Origin: Camelus bactrianus | Lineage: Eukaryota > Chordata > Mammalia > Artiodactyla > Camelidae | Assembly: GCF_048773025.1 (NCBI RefSeq) | Contig: NC_133547.1 | Location: 39,957,004-40,021,003 of the forward strand | Direction: 5' to 3' | Length of the DNA stretch: 64,000 bases | In this document: positions 1 to 12,400 of the stretch, piece by piece | Numbering within the stretch: the first letter of the stretch is position 1 | Layout of the letters: each line of letters begins with the position of its first letter | Notes under the pieces: model-generated | Databases searched by the model: none | What the model was told of the DNA's origin: nothing | The model's input: only the letters and a program-made list of their open reading frames with translations | Program-made: the position numbers and the translations under genes

Positions 1-228
1 CCATTATCCATTAAGTATTAAGACAGGGTTGGGCTACGGCAGACGGAGACTCCCCATCTCCAGATAAAGGATGCTGACACACAGGACACAGCAGTGAGCT
101 CCCAGGTGACTGTGGCAAAAGTCCCACCAGACCAGGGTGACGCCACCCTCAGGGCACAAAAGATAGGGTCAGTTGGAGGGCCTGCCTGGCTTAGCTTGGC
201 GTCGCACGGGCAGCCAGAGCGGCATTAC

Positions 229-731
229 CTTCCCCGCACGTGTAACGTTTCTCTTCATAAGATGTATCCGTGAACTCCAGGAGCATGCGGATGGCATGAG
301 CCAGCTTGGGGAGAAAAGCCCCCGCCCCTCGTCAGCGCCAGCGCGGCTCCTACCGTCCCCACAACGCCCGGCCGCCAACGTCCCCGCCCCCCTCCGGCCC
401 AGGGCTGCATCTTGCCCATCTAAGCGGTCGTTAAGCGGCCCCCCGAGACCGACCGGCGGCTTGCTGCCCGCGGGCCCTGCGATCCCAGAGGCGGGGCAGG
501 GGTCGGCCTCCGTCTCTCGGGAGCTAACTTGGTTGGGGCCGGCCGCACAGCGTAGCGCATCGCGGCGAAAGAGGCTTGGCTCCCGAGTGGCGCCGCTTCT
601 CTGAGACCGCTGACCATAGGCCTCGACCACCTCCGCGGCCGTCTCCCGACAGGCGGCTCAACGGTTGGGACCTCACTCACCCCGCGAATATCCCAGTAAC
701 CCAAAACCACAGCCGACTTGCACGACGACAT
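229..731 (-). CDS. GSTM3: Glutathione S-transferase mu 3, exons 1-2 (5' part of gene, runs off left edge)
   Basis: Mu-class glutathione transferases are cytosolic dimers that conjugate reduced glutathione to electrophiles. Exon 1 coding is 681-731 and reads MSSCKSAVVLGYWDIRG, followed by a GTGAGT donor (680 downward). Exon 2 is 229-304, exactly 76 nt as in other GSTM genes, flanked by an AG acceptor and a GTAATG donor; it starts LAHAIRMLLEF and ends in EEKRYTCGE plus one base of the next codon. The junction gives G|L in phase. The Tyr of GYWDIRG is the residue that activates the glutathione thiol in this class. The longer N-terminus before LGYWDIRG and the EFTDTSYEEKRYTCGE stretch point to GSTM3 rather than GSTM1, 2, 4 or 5. 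Intron 1 is 376 bp. Bases 1-228 are intron 2; exon 3 is not in the window. The ATG at 729-731 has G at -3. Assignment is from remembered human GSTM3; a mu-class paralogue is the only realistic alternative. Confidence 0.93.
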
Positions 732-910
732 GCCTAGGTCGCTTGGGTCCCGGCGAGAACTGGCAGTAGAACCCCCACTGGCAGAGCTTTATAACCAACG
801 TAAGTAGGCGGGGACAACGTATGCTCCTGACTCCGCCCCCACGTCCTCGTGGCTCCTTCTGCGTGTCCGCCCTGGCAGGTACGGGCGCGACTTCTGTAGG
901 CCCTGGGGTT
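300..910. promoter_or_regulatory. CpG-rich island over the GSTM3 5' end
   Basis: CpG dinucleotides are dense from about 300 to 910, covering intron 1, exon 1 and the promoter, and fall away sharply beyond about 1,050. This is the only clearly CpG-dense block in the window. Judged by eye; the observed/expected ratio was not computed. Confidence 0.65.
732..900 (-). promoter_or_regulatory. GSTM3: GSTM3 promoter with TATA box and GC box
   Basis: On the minus strand a TATAAA lies at 788-793, about 57 bp upstream of the ATG, which would place transcription start near 760. A GC box (CTCCGCCCCC on the plus strand) lies at 831-840, about 40 bp further upstream. The start site is inferred from TATA spacing; no transcript data were used. 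Confidence 0.6.
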
Positions 911-1474
911 GGGATGGGCGATCCCGAGGCGGGAGGAGAGAGGCTGGTGAGCCTAAGGCCTGCGTCTGGGGCTTTGCATTCTCCACACGTGAAGCCGCAC
1001 TGTTTGTTAATAGTGCCAATTAGGGTAGGGTGAGCGCTAACAGCCCAGGTGGTGAGAAAAGTGGGATTCAGGCATATGTATTTATGGATCGTGGGTGAGG
1101 GGATTTGGGGGAGGTGAACAAGCACTGGGATCTACTGAGACTGACCACCAGGGAATCTCTATCTTCGGCGTGTGTGCGGAGGGTGGATGGGGGAGGAGTC
1201 TGCAGTACTTGGTAGATTTCTGGCCTGGCCTCCACAGCATGGCCATTTAGGACACGGAGCCCCTAGGCCCCCTCTCCTAGATTTGGGAAATTACATTTCC
1301 CCTTTAGTTTGGCTGGAGCAAAGATGAAACTTTTTAAAAGGACTTTTCATGTAGAGAAGAAAGGGGAAAAAAGTACAAACCCATAAGGACAAGTGAATCT
1401 ATAATGCCTGGATTTCTCCCAAGATAACAACAGTCCAGTCATGAGTTAACTTGGAATATGAGACTAACACTTAC

Positions 1475-1720
1475 TGAACAACTCTGATATATAAGCAGTA
1501 TACTGGGCAATTAGTCTAGGTATTTCATATATGTTAGCAAGTTTATTCCAATTTAAGCTTAACAACAACTTTGTGAAGTAGGCTTTATGCCTATTTTATA
1601 GAGGATTAGCGAAGCCTGTCAGGAGGTTGGGTGAGTTGTCTTTCTAATCTCAAGTTCCCATGGGTGGTCTAGGATTCAAACCTAGGTCTGTCTAATGGCA
1701 CAATTTGTGCTGGTTCCCCT
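1475..1720 (-). mobile_element. MIR SINE, antisense
   Basis: Reads like the reverse complement of MIR: a degraded 'gtatactgggc' start, TTTATAGAGGATTAG in place of the usual 'tttacagatgaggaaactgag', and GGATTCAAACCTAGGTCTGTC near the end. Old and diverged. Confidence 0.55.
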
Positions 1721-2889
1721 GCACTTGGATATCCAGGCAGCCTCATATCATCTCAGTCTTTACTGGGAACCCTGAGGAGCAAGCACGTGGCTAAAACATT
1801 TTGTTTTTCTGGTCCTGGAAGGTTTCCCTGTTTCTAGGACTGCTTCACCTCCATGAAGCCCCAGAAGGCAATATGTCTATATCTCTTCTCTCCATCCCCC
1901 CAAATTAACTTTTCTGGTTAATTTTTGCCCTTGACAGTCAGATGCTAAGGGTCTCACCTTTGTTCTGTTTTGTAAGGAAAAATGTTTACTTTCCTGTTTA
2001 GTGTTACCAGCTAGGAGAGGTGATTTTTCTGAGAGCAGGAACTTGAGGGAATGATAGGTAGTGGAAAAATAGGATATTCTAGGGCCCATGACAGTGTTAC
2101 GGTCATGGACAAATTCAGCTAAGAGAGACTTAGGGGAACATCTTGAGAATCCTCAAGAGGCCCTCAATCCATAGGTACATTAAGCCTTATCTATAGATTA
2201 AATCAATGAAAGTAGTCTCTGTTATGTGGGGAGGGGAGTCTCCGACAGTTATGAGGTTAAAGAAGGCTATGTATGCCAAATATTTGAAGCCACAGACAGT
2301 CCACACTTGTCACTTAACCTCTGAAAAAACGGACCCGGAGAGTGAAACAGCTTGTCAGATTGGTGGACGGTCAACTTTCAGTCCAATATTTTCTATGCTC
2401 TGCCACTAAAGAGACAAGATGGGGAAAGGGCTCAAAGTTAGCTCACCTAATAGGAGGGGACAAAAGGATTAAAAGAGAAAGTTGGCAAGTAGATCTTGGA
2501 CCACATGTTGTGCTTTTTAGTGCTTCTGTGGATCATTAGCCGGTACAGCTGATCAAAATTGACCACTGTCAGTCCCAGTACTCTTTGCTCCTGTGAAGGG
2601 TGGTGCCTTCAGCTGTGGTGGGTGCCATGGAATATACTGGGAGACACGTACAAAGGAGGATAAAGATGTGGAGTATAGCCTTATGTTGAAGTTTAGAAAG
2701 TCTGGAGTGTTTGGGCCATAATTCTCAGATTCTGACTCTCAGCTCCAGTGAATTCCCACTCACATTCAAACATTCTGGCCCAGTGGTGGATGTGGGACTG
2801 CTGCTCTTCATGCCCAATGTCCCAGCTCCTCCTGACTCCCTGCCTCTGGCCTCCATTAGGGCCAGAAGAGGCTGCAAGAGAAGCACACG
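1721..2889. other. Intergenic, GSTM3 promoter to EPS8L3 poly(A) site
   Basis: No gene, RNA gene or confident repeat seen. Together with the bases before it, it separates the GSTM3 start from the EPS8L3 end by only about 2.1 kb in a same-strand tandem arrangement, so it probably carries distal GSTM3 control elements. Confidence 0.5.
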
Positions 2890-3411
2890 ACAAACTTGAA
2901 GATACTTTTATTGGGGAGGAGAGGGACTAAACAGAATCCTGACAAATCTAGGCATAAGTGCTCCAGGCTCAGAAAAAAGTTGCAATAAATAGGTGGTAAC
3001 TGGAGAGAGCTCTCAACAATGAGAAGGGGCACCATTTGTCTCAACATCTAGGCTCTCATCCTCTTTGCTGTATGAGCTGGAGTATGGGGTTTGCTGCAAC
3101 CTGGGGACCTGAAAGAGGAATTCGTAGAGCTCTAAAGAGTATCAGATCCACCATCTTGCTTGTGAGAGAGCCTTGGTCTTTGAGGTGCCTGAGGTGGTGC
3201 TTAAGGGCTCATCTGAGGAAAGAAAAGGATTGGGATGAGGCTGGTGCCGGTTGAGGGACCCCAGAGCTCATGCTAACAATCAGCTGTGAGCTTCAAGGTG
3301 TGCCTGAGCACATGAAGTCAAGCCTCTGGGGGACTTTCCTGTGCCCAGACCTGCCACACTGAGTGCCACCCCAGGGTTGGGCCTGCTGGCTTGTGTGCCT
3401 GGCACTCTCAT
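2890..3411 (-). terminator. EPS8L3: EPS8L3 3' UTR with poly(A) signal
   Basis: The minus strand has AATAAA at 2907-2912, the first canonical signal after the EPS8L3 stop codon at 3412-3414. Cleavage would fall near 2890, giving a 3' UTR of roughly 520 nt. No other AATAAA is seen on this strand between the stop and this signal. Confidence 0.65.
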
Positions 3412-6400
3412 TCAGAGAGTACCCCACATTTCCAGTGGGGGGTCAGGACCCCAGGGTGTCCTCACCCCCAGCGTCCTTCTGACAGCCTCCAACCGTGCCA
3501 GGACCCGTGGGGCCTCCTGTGGACACAGCATCTGTAGCTCCCCGGGTCTCATGTGAAGCAGCTGGCTCCCCATCAGGGACCCGAGGGTCTTCACCGTGCT
3601 GGGGGCAAAAACCCAGCAGAAACTGTCAGTGGTAGGGTAGGAGGACCCAGGCCTGGGTATCTGGGTGGAGAAGGGGCTGTTTGGGCTTGGGGCTGGGGTT
3701 ATAGGAGAATTCGTGGAATAGGGTATTTGGAGGTGAGGGAGTAAGATACACAAATTGGCTTAAACCAATTTCAGAACTCCTAGGGTTGAAGACATAGGTG
3801 CCCTGGAAGAGACTCTTGTGGTGGGGAAGAGTGGTTGGCAGCTGGGGTTGGCTCCAACCCTGCTCCCTTCCCCACAGCTTGGGCTCCTAATTTAGTGCAC
3901 TGATGGAGGCATGGATCGTCCCCTCTTCTACTCTCTTTAACTCAGCCGAGGTAGCATTGCCACACGGTAGCACCTGTGGGTCTTTCTTGCACCGTGTAGA
4001 CCAGGTTGTATGTTCTGGGTCTCCGGGGTTCCTGGGCCATTATCTGAGCCCTTTACAGAGGTTCTCCCGTTGCACCCCGTGGGTCTAGGCACTCACACAG
4101 TGGAGAAGTTCTCTGCCTGCAGCCAGGCAGTGACCTCCTCAGGCCTTGAGTTAAGTCGAAGCACTGGAGCCTAGAATCAGGGGAACTGGGGGTCAGAGGC
4201 CATCTCATCTCAGAGCCACCCACAACCCCCTGTCATCTGGGTCCCTTCTCTGGGCTTCCATCAAATCCCTTTTCTCACTCCATGGTTTGCTTGTCTGGCA
4301 GGCTTTTTCTCTGCCCTGGCCCCATGATAAGCTTGGCAAACAGTAAGCATGCGATAATACTGATTAAATTGAACAAGGACCATCTCCTCCACTTGTCACT
4401 GAATCCTCCCTGCCCCTAATTTTGACTTGGGCCTTGTAGCTTCTGAATAGTCTCTGCCGGGTAGTACCTGAAGGGGTGACTCGCTCTGGCTCCTGGGGGT
4501 CCCCGATTGTAGGGGCTCCAGGATATTGCTGGGGATGTAGCCACTCTGCCCCATCTCATTCTTCACCAGCCACCACCGCTTGCTCTGGTCCAGAATCTGC
4601 CGAGAGTCACTACATCAGTCACCTGAGCCTCTGTCCAGTCAGCCTTCCCCCTCCCCCACCAGGCTTTCTCCCTCCTGGCCCTTCCCTGTAGTCCTTTTCC
4701 CCCTCTAGGCCACCCACCCCAGCAGCCCCATACCCGGGCACCCACCCCAGGCTCCCGGTAGCTCCCACCAACCACCATGTCCTTTTCTCGGCTCAAGCCC
4801 CAGCCTCACCTCAAGCACCTCTCCCTGGACCACAGTCAATTCCTGTGGGTTCCTAGCTTCAAACTCATATAGGACCTGCATTTTCAGGGTTGGCTTGACA
4901 GATCCGGGTCTGGATGGCACAAGGTCGGGGCCATGGTTGTTTGTCTCCTCTTGAGCAAAGTGTGAGGTGCTCCCTAACCTAGGGCTTCCCATCCCGCCAC
5001 CCCCAGAGTCAGAGTCAGGATGGCTGGAGAGTGGGGCCTCAGCCCCAGAGCCCCAGCTATCTTCCACCCGGAGTCTGGCGATGACTTTGGGATTCCACAG
5101 AGTTTAATGGAAGGTCATTGTTAGTTGGGCTTGGAGTGTGAGTTTCTATAGGCAGAAGGGATCTGAAATAATGTGGATTTCTGAAGACTCTTCCGGGAGT
5201 GGGATTTTCTGTATCTGAGTTCACATTTGAGCATTTTATACCCAAACTCTGGGAAATCAGAGGTGTGTATGGGGAGTATTGAGAGAAGAAGGGATTGGAG
5301 CCTGGGAAGGTAAAAAAACTGCCTTTTCATCCAAAGTAGGGGAGGGATGTACTTGTATATGTATGTGTTGGATCGAAAGAGAGCCCGGGGGGCAGTGAGA
5401 TGTCAAATCCACAGATCCACAGGATCAGCCCTGTCCCTCCCTGCCCAGAACCACACAGTCCTGAATAAGCCAGGGCATACCGGAGGGAATCAGGGTCCTG
5501 GTATCTCGAATGTGCCTGCAGGGGCAAAACAGAGGAAGAGCAGGATGTCAGCCAGCGTGGTGATCGGGAGGTGAGGTGTGAGACCCCAGACCCACTTGCA
5601 CATGGCTGCCTCATATCCCCTCTCCTGTCTGCCCACCGCACATACCCACCTACCACGTAGTTGTCATGTGACTATGGTTCGGACTGAGAGGGCAGAAACT
5701 AGCCAGAGACTAGGGTTTTGAATAGGGCTCTGTGCTAAGCTCCCCTTACCTGGTAGGAAGGTTCTGGAAGCTGCCAACCATCATAGAATGTGGGTTTGTA
5801 GGGCAGGGGCTCACTGCCTGTCCAGTTGGCCCTGGGGAGAGAACAAAACTGAGTCCACTCTGTGCCAGGCTGTGGAGAGGGAGATGATGGGGCTTAGCCC
5901 CAGGGGTCTTCTAGAGAATGGAGGACATGGCCCCCCTGCACAAAGGAAAGGCTCCGGGACACCCACATAGGAGCGAAGAGCCAAGCATGAACAAATCCCA
6001 TGGTGCAGGGACCTGTGGGCCAGCCTCACTTCTGCCCGTGAGAGTGCAGATATATCAACACCATAAAAACACGCTGGGTACTGGATCTCACTGAGCCAGG
6101 CGGTTTGAATTAAAGCGGTAGAACCACAGAGTGGTAGGACTGAAAGACCCCACCCTGGGGTCCCGTGCGGTATTTTTCTAAACTTGTTTTTAGTTTCCCA
6201 GCAGCAGATCTCTTTCTAGCCAGCTAGTGTGGGGAACTCTGCCTTGTGATCACAGCAGAGCGCTCTGGCTGCCTCTAGCGTGCAGGCTGTTTCTTGCCTC
6301 TCAGCCTCCCTGCCTCCTCATTGCCCAGGACCCAGGAGGAGTGGTGCTATTTGTGGCCTCCCTGTTCTGCTTGGGTTATCCTGCCCTTCCAGCCTGGGGA

Positions 6401-9400
6401 ACACCAACTCCCCTCCTTGAGGAAGTCCCCTCCCCGCCTGGCTGCTGATCTCCAGACACCCTGGATTACTGCTCTTCTCACGTGATTCTCACACGTCTGC
6501 GTTTCTTACTCTGTTGAACTCCTTGAGCGCTGTATCCTGACTACAGTGCATGGTACAGAGGAGGCAGCTAATAAGCATGTAGCAGTGGGGACAAAGAAAT
6601 TATTCCCCCTTCTGAATCTTTTTAATTGGCTCCTTTTCTTTGCCCTAAAAACGTGCTCAAGTCTCCCCTTGACCTTGTTACTACTCCTTTGAAGCTGTTG
6701 TTTTGTTACCTTCTCTGTCAGATTTTTTGAGAATATGTCCATATGCCCTGCCTATATTTTCTTAATTCTAGTTCTTTCATTATGCCTTGCAACCTGATTT
6801 TTACCTCTGCCGTTTCTCTATTGAAACTAGTTCTTCTGAAGTCCTAATTGGGGCAGGGGGGAGTATAGGTCAGTAATAGAGCGTGTGCCCAGTGTGTATG
6901 CCTGCGTGAGGTCCTGGATTCAGTCCCAGTACCTCCACTGAAAAAAACACAAAGTTCTGATATAATCTCCTGATTGCCAAACCCAATGGCCTTGTATGGT
7001 CTACACGCCTCTGGATTACCACAGAATTTAGTGTTATTTGTAGCCTTGGGTCAATTTGCCTAAAATCATCACCTGAATTTAATTTGCCTGAAATTCAACT
7101 CTCGAGGTTTTTTCCATCTCTTTAGTTATTTTATTTCCTGTTTCTGTCTTTCTTTTCATTCATTCATTTTTTGGTTATTTTAAGAAATTAGAAAACATCT
7201 TAGGGTACATCAGACTTAATTTTGTATTTAAAATAATAAATAGAGACAGAAAATAGAATAGAGGTGACCAGGGGCTGGGAAAAGAGAGGAATGGGGACAG
7301 AGTTTTGGTTAATTTTTTAATGGATATAGAGTTTCTATTTAGGATGCTGAGAAGTTCTGGAAATGAACAGTGGTAATAGTTGCACAACCTTGTTAATGTA
7401 TTTAATGTCATTGAATTATACACTTAAAAGTGGTTAGAATGGTCAATTTTATCCTACGTATATTCTACCACAGTAAGAGAAATAGATTACATTAAATTAT
7501 AATTCATATCTTTAGGTGGATTGGACATAAAAATCCTTTAATGGGGCTGCATGGAAAAAAAAAATCATTAGGTAAAAAAAACTTCTAGAACTAGTGACTT
7601 ATTTCCCAGTTGATTTCTCTTTCTAAAACCCTTTTTTGGATTTCATGCTTCTGCTTTTTTCTTCTCCTTTTAACTCTGGAATTTCTCTTTGCCTCCTTCA
7701 CCCCTTTTCCTTTCGCCACCTACATGCAGAAGTTTCCCCAGGCCCGTCTCATGGGGAGAGCAGAGTGTGCTTGTTAAAGTGAGCTCTGGGGCTCCCACTG
7801 CAGTGCTTACCTCCAGGTGGCCCCAGCTGTCACCTCTCTACTGACTGTTCTCAAACCCATGTAGCCAGGTCGGACCTCTCCCCTGAAGGCCAGGCTATCT
7901 GTCTTTGTGGAATGTTCTGCTGACGTCTCAGCTCAGCACATCCAAGTTGGTTTCATCCCCCTCCACCCGCCACAGCTCCCATCAGTGGGGCTCGCTGCCC
8001 GGCTGCCCATCTCACGGTTATACCCACGTGGAACAATATCTTTTTCTCTCTCAGCTCCTCGGCTGGTTGGTTGTGACTCTTTATTGATGTTATATTTGCA
8101 GCATCTCTTACGTCAGTAATTCTTAAAATCTGAACTGGACTGAGACAAAGTTTTCACTTTGTCCTTGACAAAATGAGAAAATATTTTAGTAGAAGGTTGC
8201 CAACTCTCCCCTCTTGGGATGGATTGCTCTTTTTTCTGAGATAATGCTTTCCTTCGGTGGTGGGAATTAAATTGTTTATACTTAGCTTAATATAAAGTTG
8301 GGAACTCCAGGTGGAGTCCCCCAACTTGTTTTGAGATATTTCGTAGACTAGAAGTTACCAGGGGCTGGGGAGAGGGAGGAATGGGCTGAGTTTTGTTTGG
8401 CTGTTTAATGGGTACAGAATTTCTGTTTGTGTTGCGATACAATGTAGAGCCTGCCACCTCTGATGTCCTGACCTATGCCCCTCTGCCGCTTGCCCCCGAT
8501 TCATTCAGGCCTTGTCGTCACTCACCGGCTGGTGGTCCAGGCCACTCCCAGCCCCTTCCAGAGGTTCCTCTCAGGTGGGCTTAGACAAGACTGCAGCAGA
8601 TCAATGGCTTTGGTGGTGAGGAGCGGCGAGATCACTTGGGTTGCTAAGTTAGGTTCAGGGCACTGGGCCAGGATCTAGGGGAGGGATGGAAGGTGTCTGG
8701 AAGCCTAGGCTCCCGCAGGGCCAAACAGGAGTAGGAAAGGGCCAAGGGTCCCTGGCTTCCCACGTTTGCAATGCCATGTTACCACGTACACCTCCTCCCC
8801 ACTGGTGCCCTTGGCTCCAACCCTGGCCTGTCTAGTCTGCTGAAGGGGTGCTATGCACAGTGGATACGGTGTCTTGGGGTCAAAAACCAGTGTGTATTCG
8901 GGTGAGCAAAGGGCAGACCTATAGCCTCCCTCTGCCCCCTGCCTACCCCCCAGCCTCTGTCCCATCTTAGTTTCAGCATGTCCCTCTTTCCCACCCTGGC
9001 CTTGCCCAACTCACGGAATTCAGAATTTGGAAGAGGATGTGCACGAACTCAGGGGCACTTGTCTCCTGCAGCCTGATGGCCAGATTCCCCTAGGGACACA
9101 GGGTGAACCCTGTCACCACCCTTCCTCCCACCCAACCTTCACCAGGACCCCAGGGTCCCAAAATTGTTCTGGGCCCTGGTTGGGAGCCTAATATTCTCCA
9201 AAAAGTCCCAAGAGTGGGGAGGGAGGGTTCCAGGGGAAGAAACTAGAGAAGCTTGGGATGTCCATGAGACCAGAGAGGAGGGGCCTGCTGGGAGAGGGAG
9301 GGGGACGGGGAGCAGGGTTGGGAAGGGGGGAGAGCAGGCAAAGGGGCTGGGAAGCCACATACCAGGAGGTTGAAGCTGTACTTGATCTTCTGGAAGCAGT

Positions 9401-12400
9401 CGATGTAATGTGCCTCTGTTATCCCTACAGAGAAAAGAGAGAAGGTGGTGGGTCACAGATCATCCCAAGACTCTCCCCCACCCCTCCCCTGCCCTCAGCA
9501 CTCACCTGCCTGATTCTTCTTCTTTTTTTTCCCCAGTCTCTTCTTACGACTGGTCTTTGACTGGGCCTCCTTCAGCTTTCCCACAAATAGCTCGATATCC
9601 CTTAGGAGATGGTCCAGCACCTCCTGGACCCCAACAACCCATGGCCTGAGTGGGCAGTTATGCCCACCCTGGAACTCACAACCCCACCCTGCCCCTCCCA
9701 ACCACAGGCCTGAGCTTCAGACCCAGCTCAGGGTCTGACCAAGCTTCTGTGTCCCTCCTCAGCCTGGGGCCTGCCTTGGCTGTCCTGGGACCCGGTTTCT
9801 TGGGCTGTGAGGGACGACTAGTGTCCTTCAGCCAGGCCTCAGCAAGCCCAAGACAATCTATAGTTACCTTATCCGATTCTGGGTCCTCGGGGGATGAGGA
9901 CCGCTTCAGAGGAGGCAGAGTGAAGGCGCTGAGCTCTCTGCCGCTGGAGCGGTGTGGCAGGGGCTTTGGGGATGGCGGGATGCCTGCAGTGGAACGGGAC
10001 CATGGCTCAGAGCCTCTTTGCTCTTTGATTAGAACCCTCTCCTCCCACCGGCTCCCACGCCCAAACTTACTGTGCTCTGGGGTCATCCAGTAGGGCCGTT
10101 CTGGAAGGGGCACCTGCTCTGGAGTGGGTACCTGCTCCTTAGGGAGTGGCCTTTCCAGAGGAGGCTCCCTCCATCTGGCCTGGCCTGGGCGAAGGGCTCC
10201 AAATTGTGGTCTGCTGAGCACATGATGGGGATACAGCCTTGATAAAGTTCTTGGAACAGAGGCTCTGCCCACACTTCTGACTCAGGACCCAGGAGCCCCA
10301 CCAGCCCTGCTCCCTGATCTCCATCTGAACCCTTCTCTGACTCTCCCCTGTCTCACCTACTGCTTTCTGGGACCCATTGGTCCCATGTCAGTCTCTGGGG
10401 ACAGTTTCCAGTGTTGCTTGGGCCTAGCCCCAGCCCTAGCCCTTCCCCACGCCCATCTGTGCTCTGGCTCCAGCCTGGCCCCTCCCCAGGTCAATGCCTA
10501 CATTATTGGACCACAGGCCCTGGACTCCCCTAGATGTGGGACAGGGTCTGGCCCATCCAGGCCTGAGCTCTGAGGTCCTGCGGGTGGGCTAGGCAGAGGC
10601 TGCCTACCTTTGCTCTAGTTCCTCCTCCAGAGCCTTCTGCAGGCTGGTCTGCAGTCGCTCTGCCTGGAGGAAACAGTTATCAGGGAGGCGGTGGGGGTGA
10701 GGTGATGGTCGTTGGATCCCACACCCACTCTCTACCCAGCCCCAGCCTTGGCTACTCACCCCCACTTCCTGGCACTGGAAGAGCAGAGTGCTCGTGCCTC
10801 GCAGGCCTGAATCCTGCACGGTGATGGACAGGACAGAGTTGTAGGAGCAGGTGTTGAGTGCCACGTCCATGACCTGGATGCTATCCAGGCGGTAAGACTC
10901 CAGGTCCTCCTGGACCAGGCAGAGAGTTTGGCTGTGAGGTCACTGAGAGCCAGGGTGGCTCCTGACCTGGGTTGCCCCATCCTTCTAGTGGCCCAGGGTG
11001 AGGTGTCATCTCCCCGATCCTTGTTTCGGTTTCTTCTTAGTCCTGGGTATGTGGGGTGGGTATTGTCTATGGGGAGGGGTGGCTTCCAGGTGGGGCATGG
11101 GGGGATGGCATTCATGCCCGGTGTACAGGCTAGGTTAGCTATGACCCTTTGTGGGAAATGTTGGGAGGCTGACCTTTGTCTCGATGTCCAGCAGCTGAAG
11201 CCAGCCATCTCTGACCTGCAGAAGCAAGTCCTGACTCCACACCCGGCCCTGAGCATCCAACTCTTGCAGCTTCTGCAGGGCATCCTTGGGTTCCTGGACT
11301 CTCTGAGTCCCCAGCTTACACGTCATCAGGTGCTGAGGGGAGAGGAGGAGACCCAGGACTGAGAGAAGGTTTGGAAAGGGGGCATCACAGGTGGGGGTGG
11401 GGGAAAGGCAGCAGAGGAGGAAGACATGTCCCTGGTACCCTTGTGGGGAAGGTCACAGGCAATCCCCATAAAGCAGGCTTCTAGGGCCAATGTGAGGGCC
11501 AGAGATGGTCAGGCTAGGATGGGGCCTCCAAGTCAGAGGCTGATGGGCTGTAACAGGAGGGGGTTTAGGACTCTGGAGGGAGGACAGTCATGGTCTTTAA
11601 CAGTCCAGGCCAGTTGAAGGCTACATGGTGGTAGATGTGGGATTCAGTTACCCAACCAATGAAGTCTGAACTGGGTGGGATATAGGATGCTCAAATTCTG
11701 TCCCCCGATTCCTTGGCCCTCTTTGGGAATCACCATTCCAGCCTGGTCCTCACTAATCTTACGTTCTAGTCTCCGTGCCTTTGCTCATGCTGTTCCCCAT
11801 GCCCGGAATGCGTTTCCCACTTCTGCTAATCGATCACCTCCCAGCCCCTCAGGAAGAAGTCAAGCCCCCTCCCCTCCCTGATTCTTGCCCGGAGAGGTCC
11901 ATACTGACCTCAGTCTCCACGCAGGCCCTTGTCGCCTGCTAGAGGCCCTTGTCCCCTGCTAGTCTGATCATTCCAGCAGGTTTTGCTGCTATTCTCCCTC
12001 CTGCAGGAGACCCTTCCCTTCTCCCATCCAAATGCTGCCTTCACAAGTCGCAGTTTTGCCCCTCGCCCTCCCCTCCAGGCCCTTGTTGGGAGGATGTGGT
12101 CTGCGTCATGCCCCTTGATCCCACCACCCTGCCCTCTGCAAAGCTCCCAGTTCACACAACTGGCATGTTCAGGGGCCCCTGACATCCTGAGCAAATGACC
12201 TGGCATCCTGAAGATGCCAGCTCTTGCTCTTGCCTGCTGGACATAAATGAAGTCGATTCCCAACCCCCACCTCCTCCAGGAAGCCTAGTGCTCCTGGCCC
12301 CAACCCAGCTGGCTGGTGGAGTCTGACTCTGCTGTTCTCTGGGGCCTCCAGACCATTGCTCCAGCATCCCTCCTGGCTTCTCCACGAGAGCCCTAAATCT

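Noticed and set aside
1-228. Search for GSTM3 exon 3
   Set aside because: No sequence encoding the expected APDYDRSQW stretch is present on the minus strand, so exon 3 lies beyond the window edge.
8705-8965. 86-codon minus frame inside EPS8L3, between exons 8526-8674 and 9015-9089
   Set aside because: EPS8L3 reads in phase directly across this 340-bp intron and the frame has no counterpart in the family, so it is intronic.
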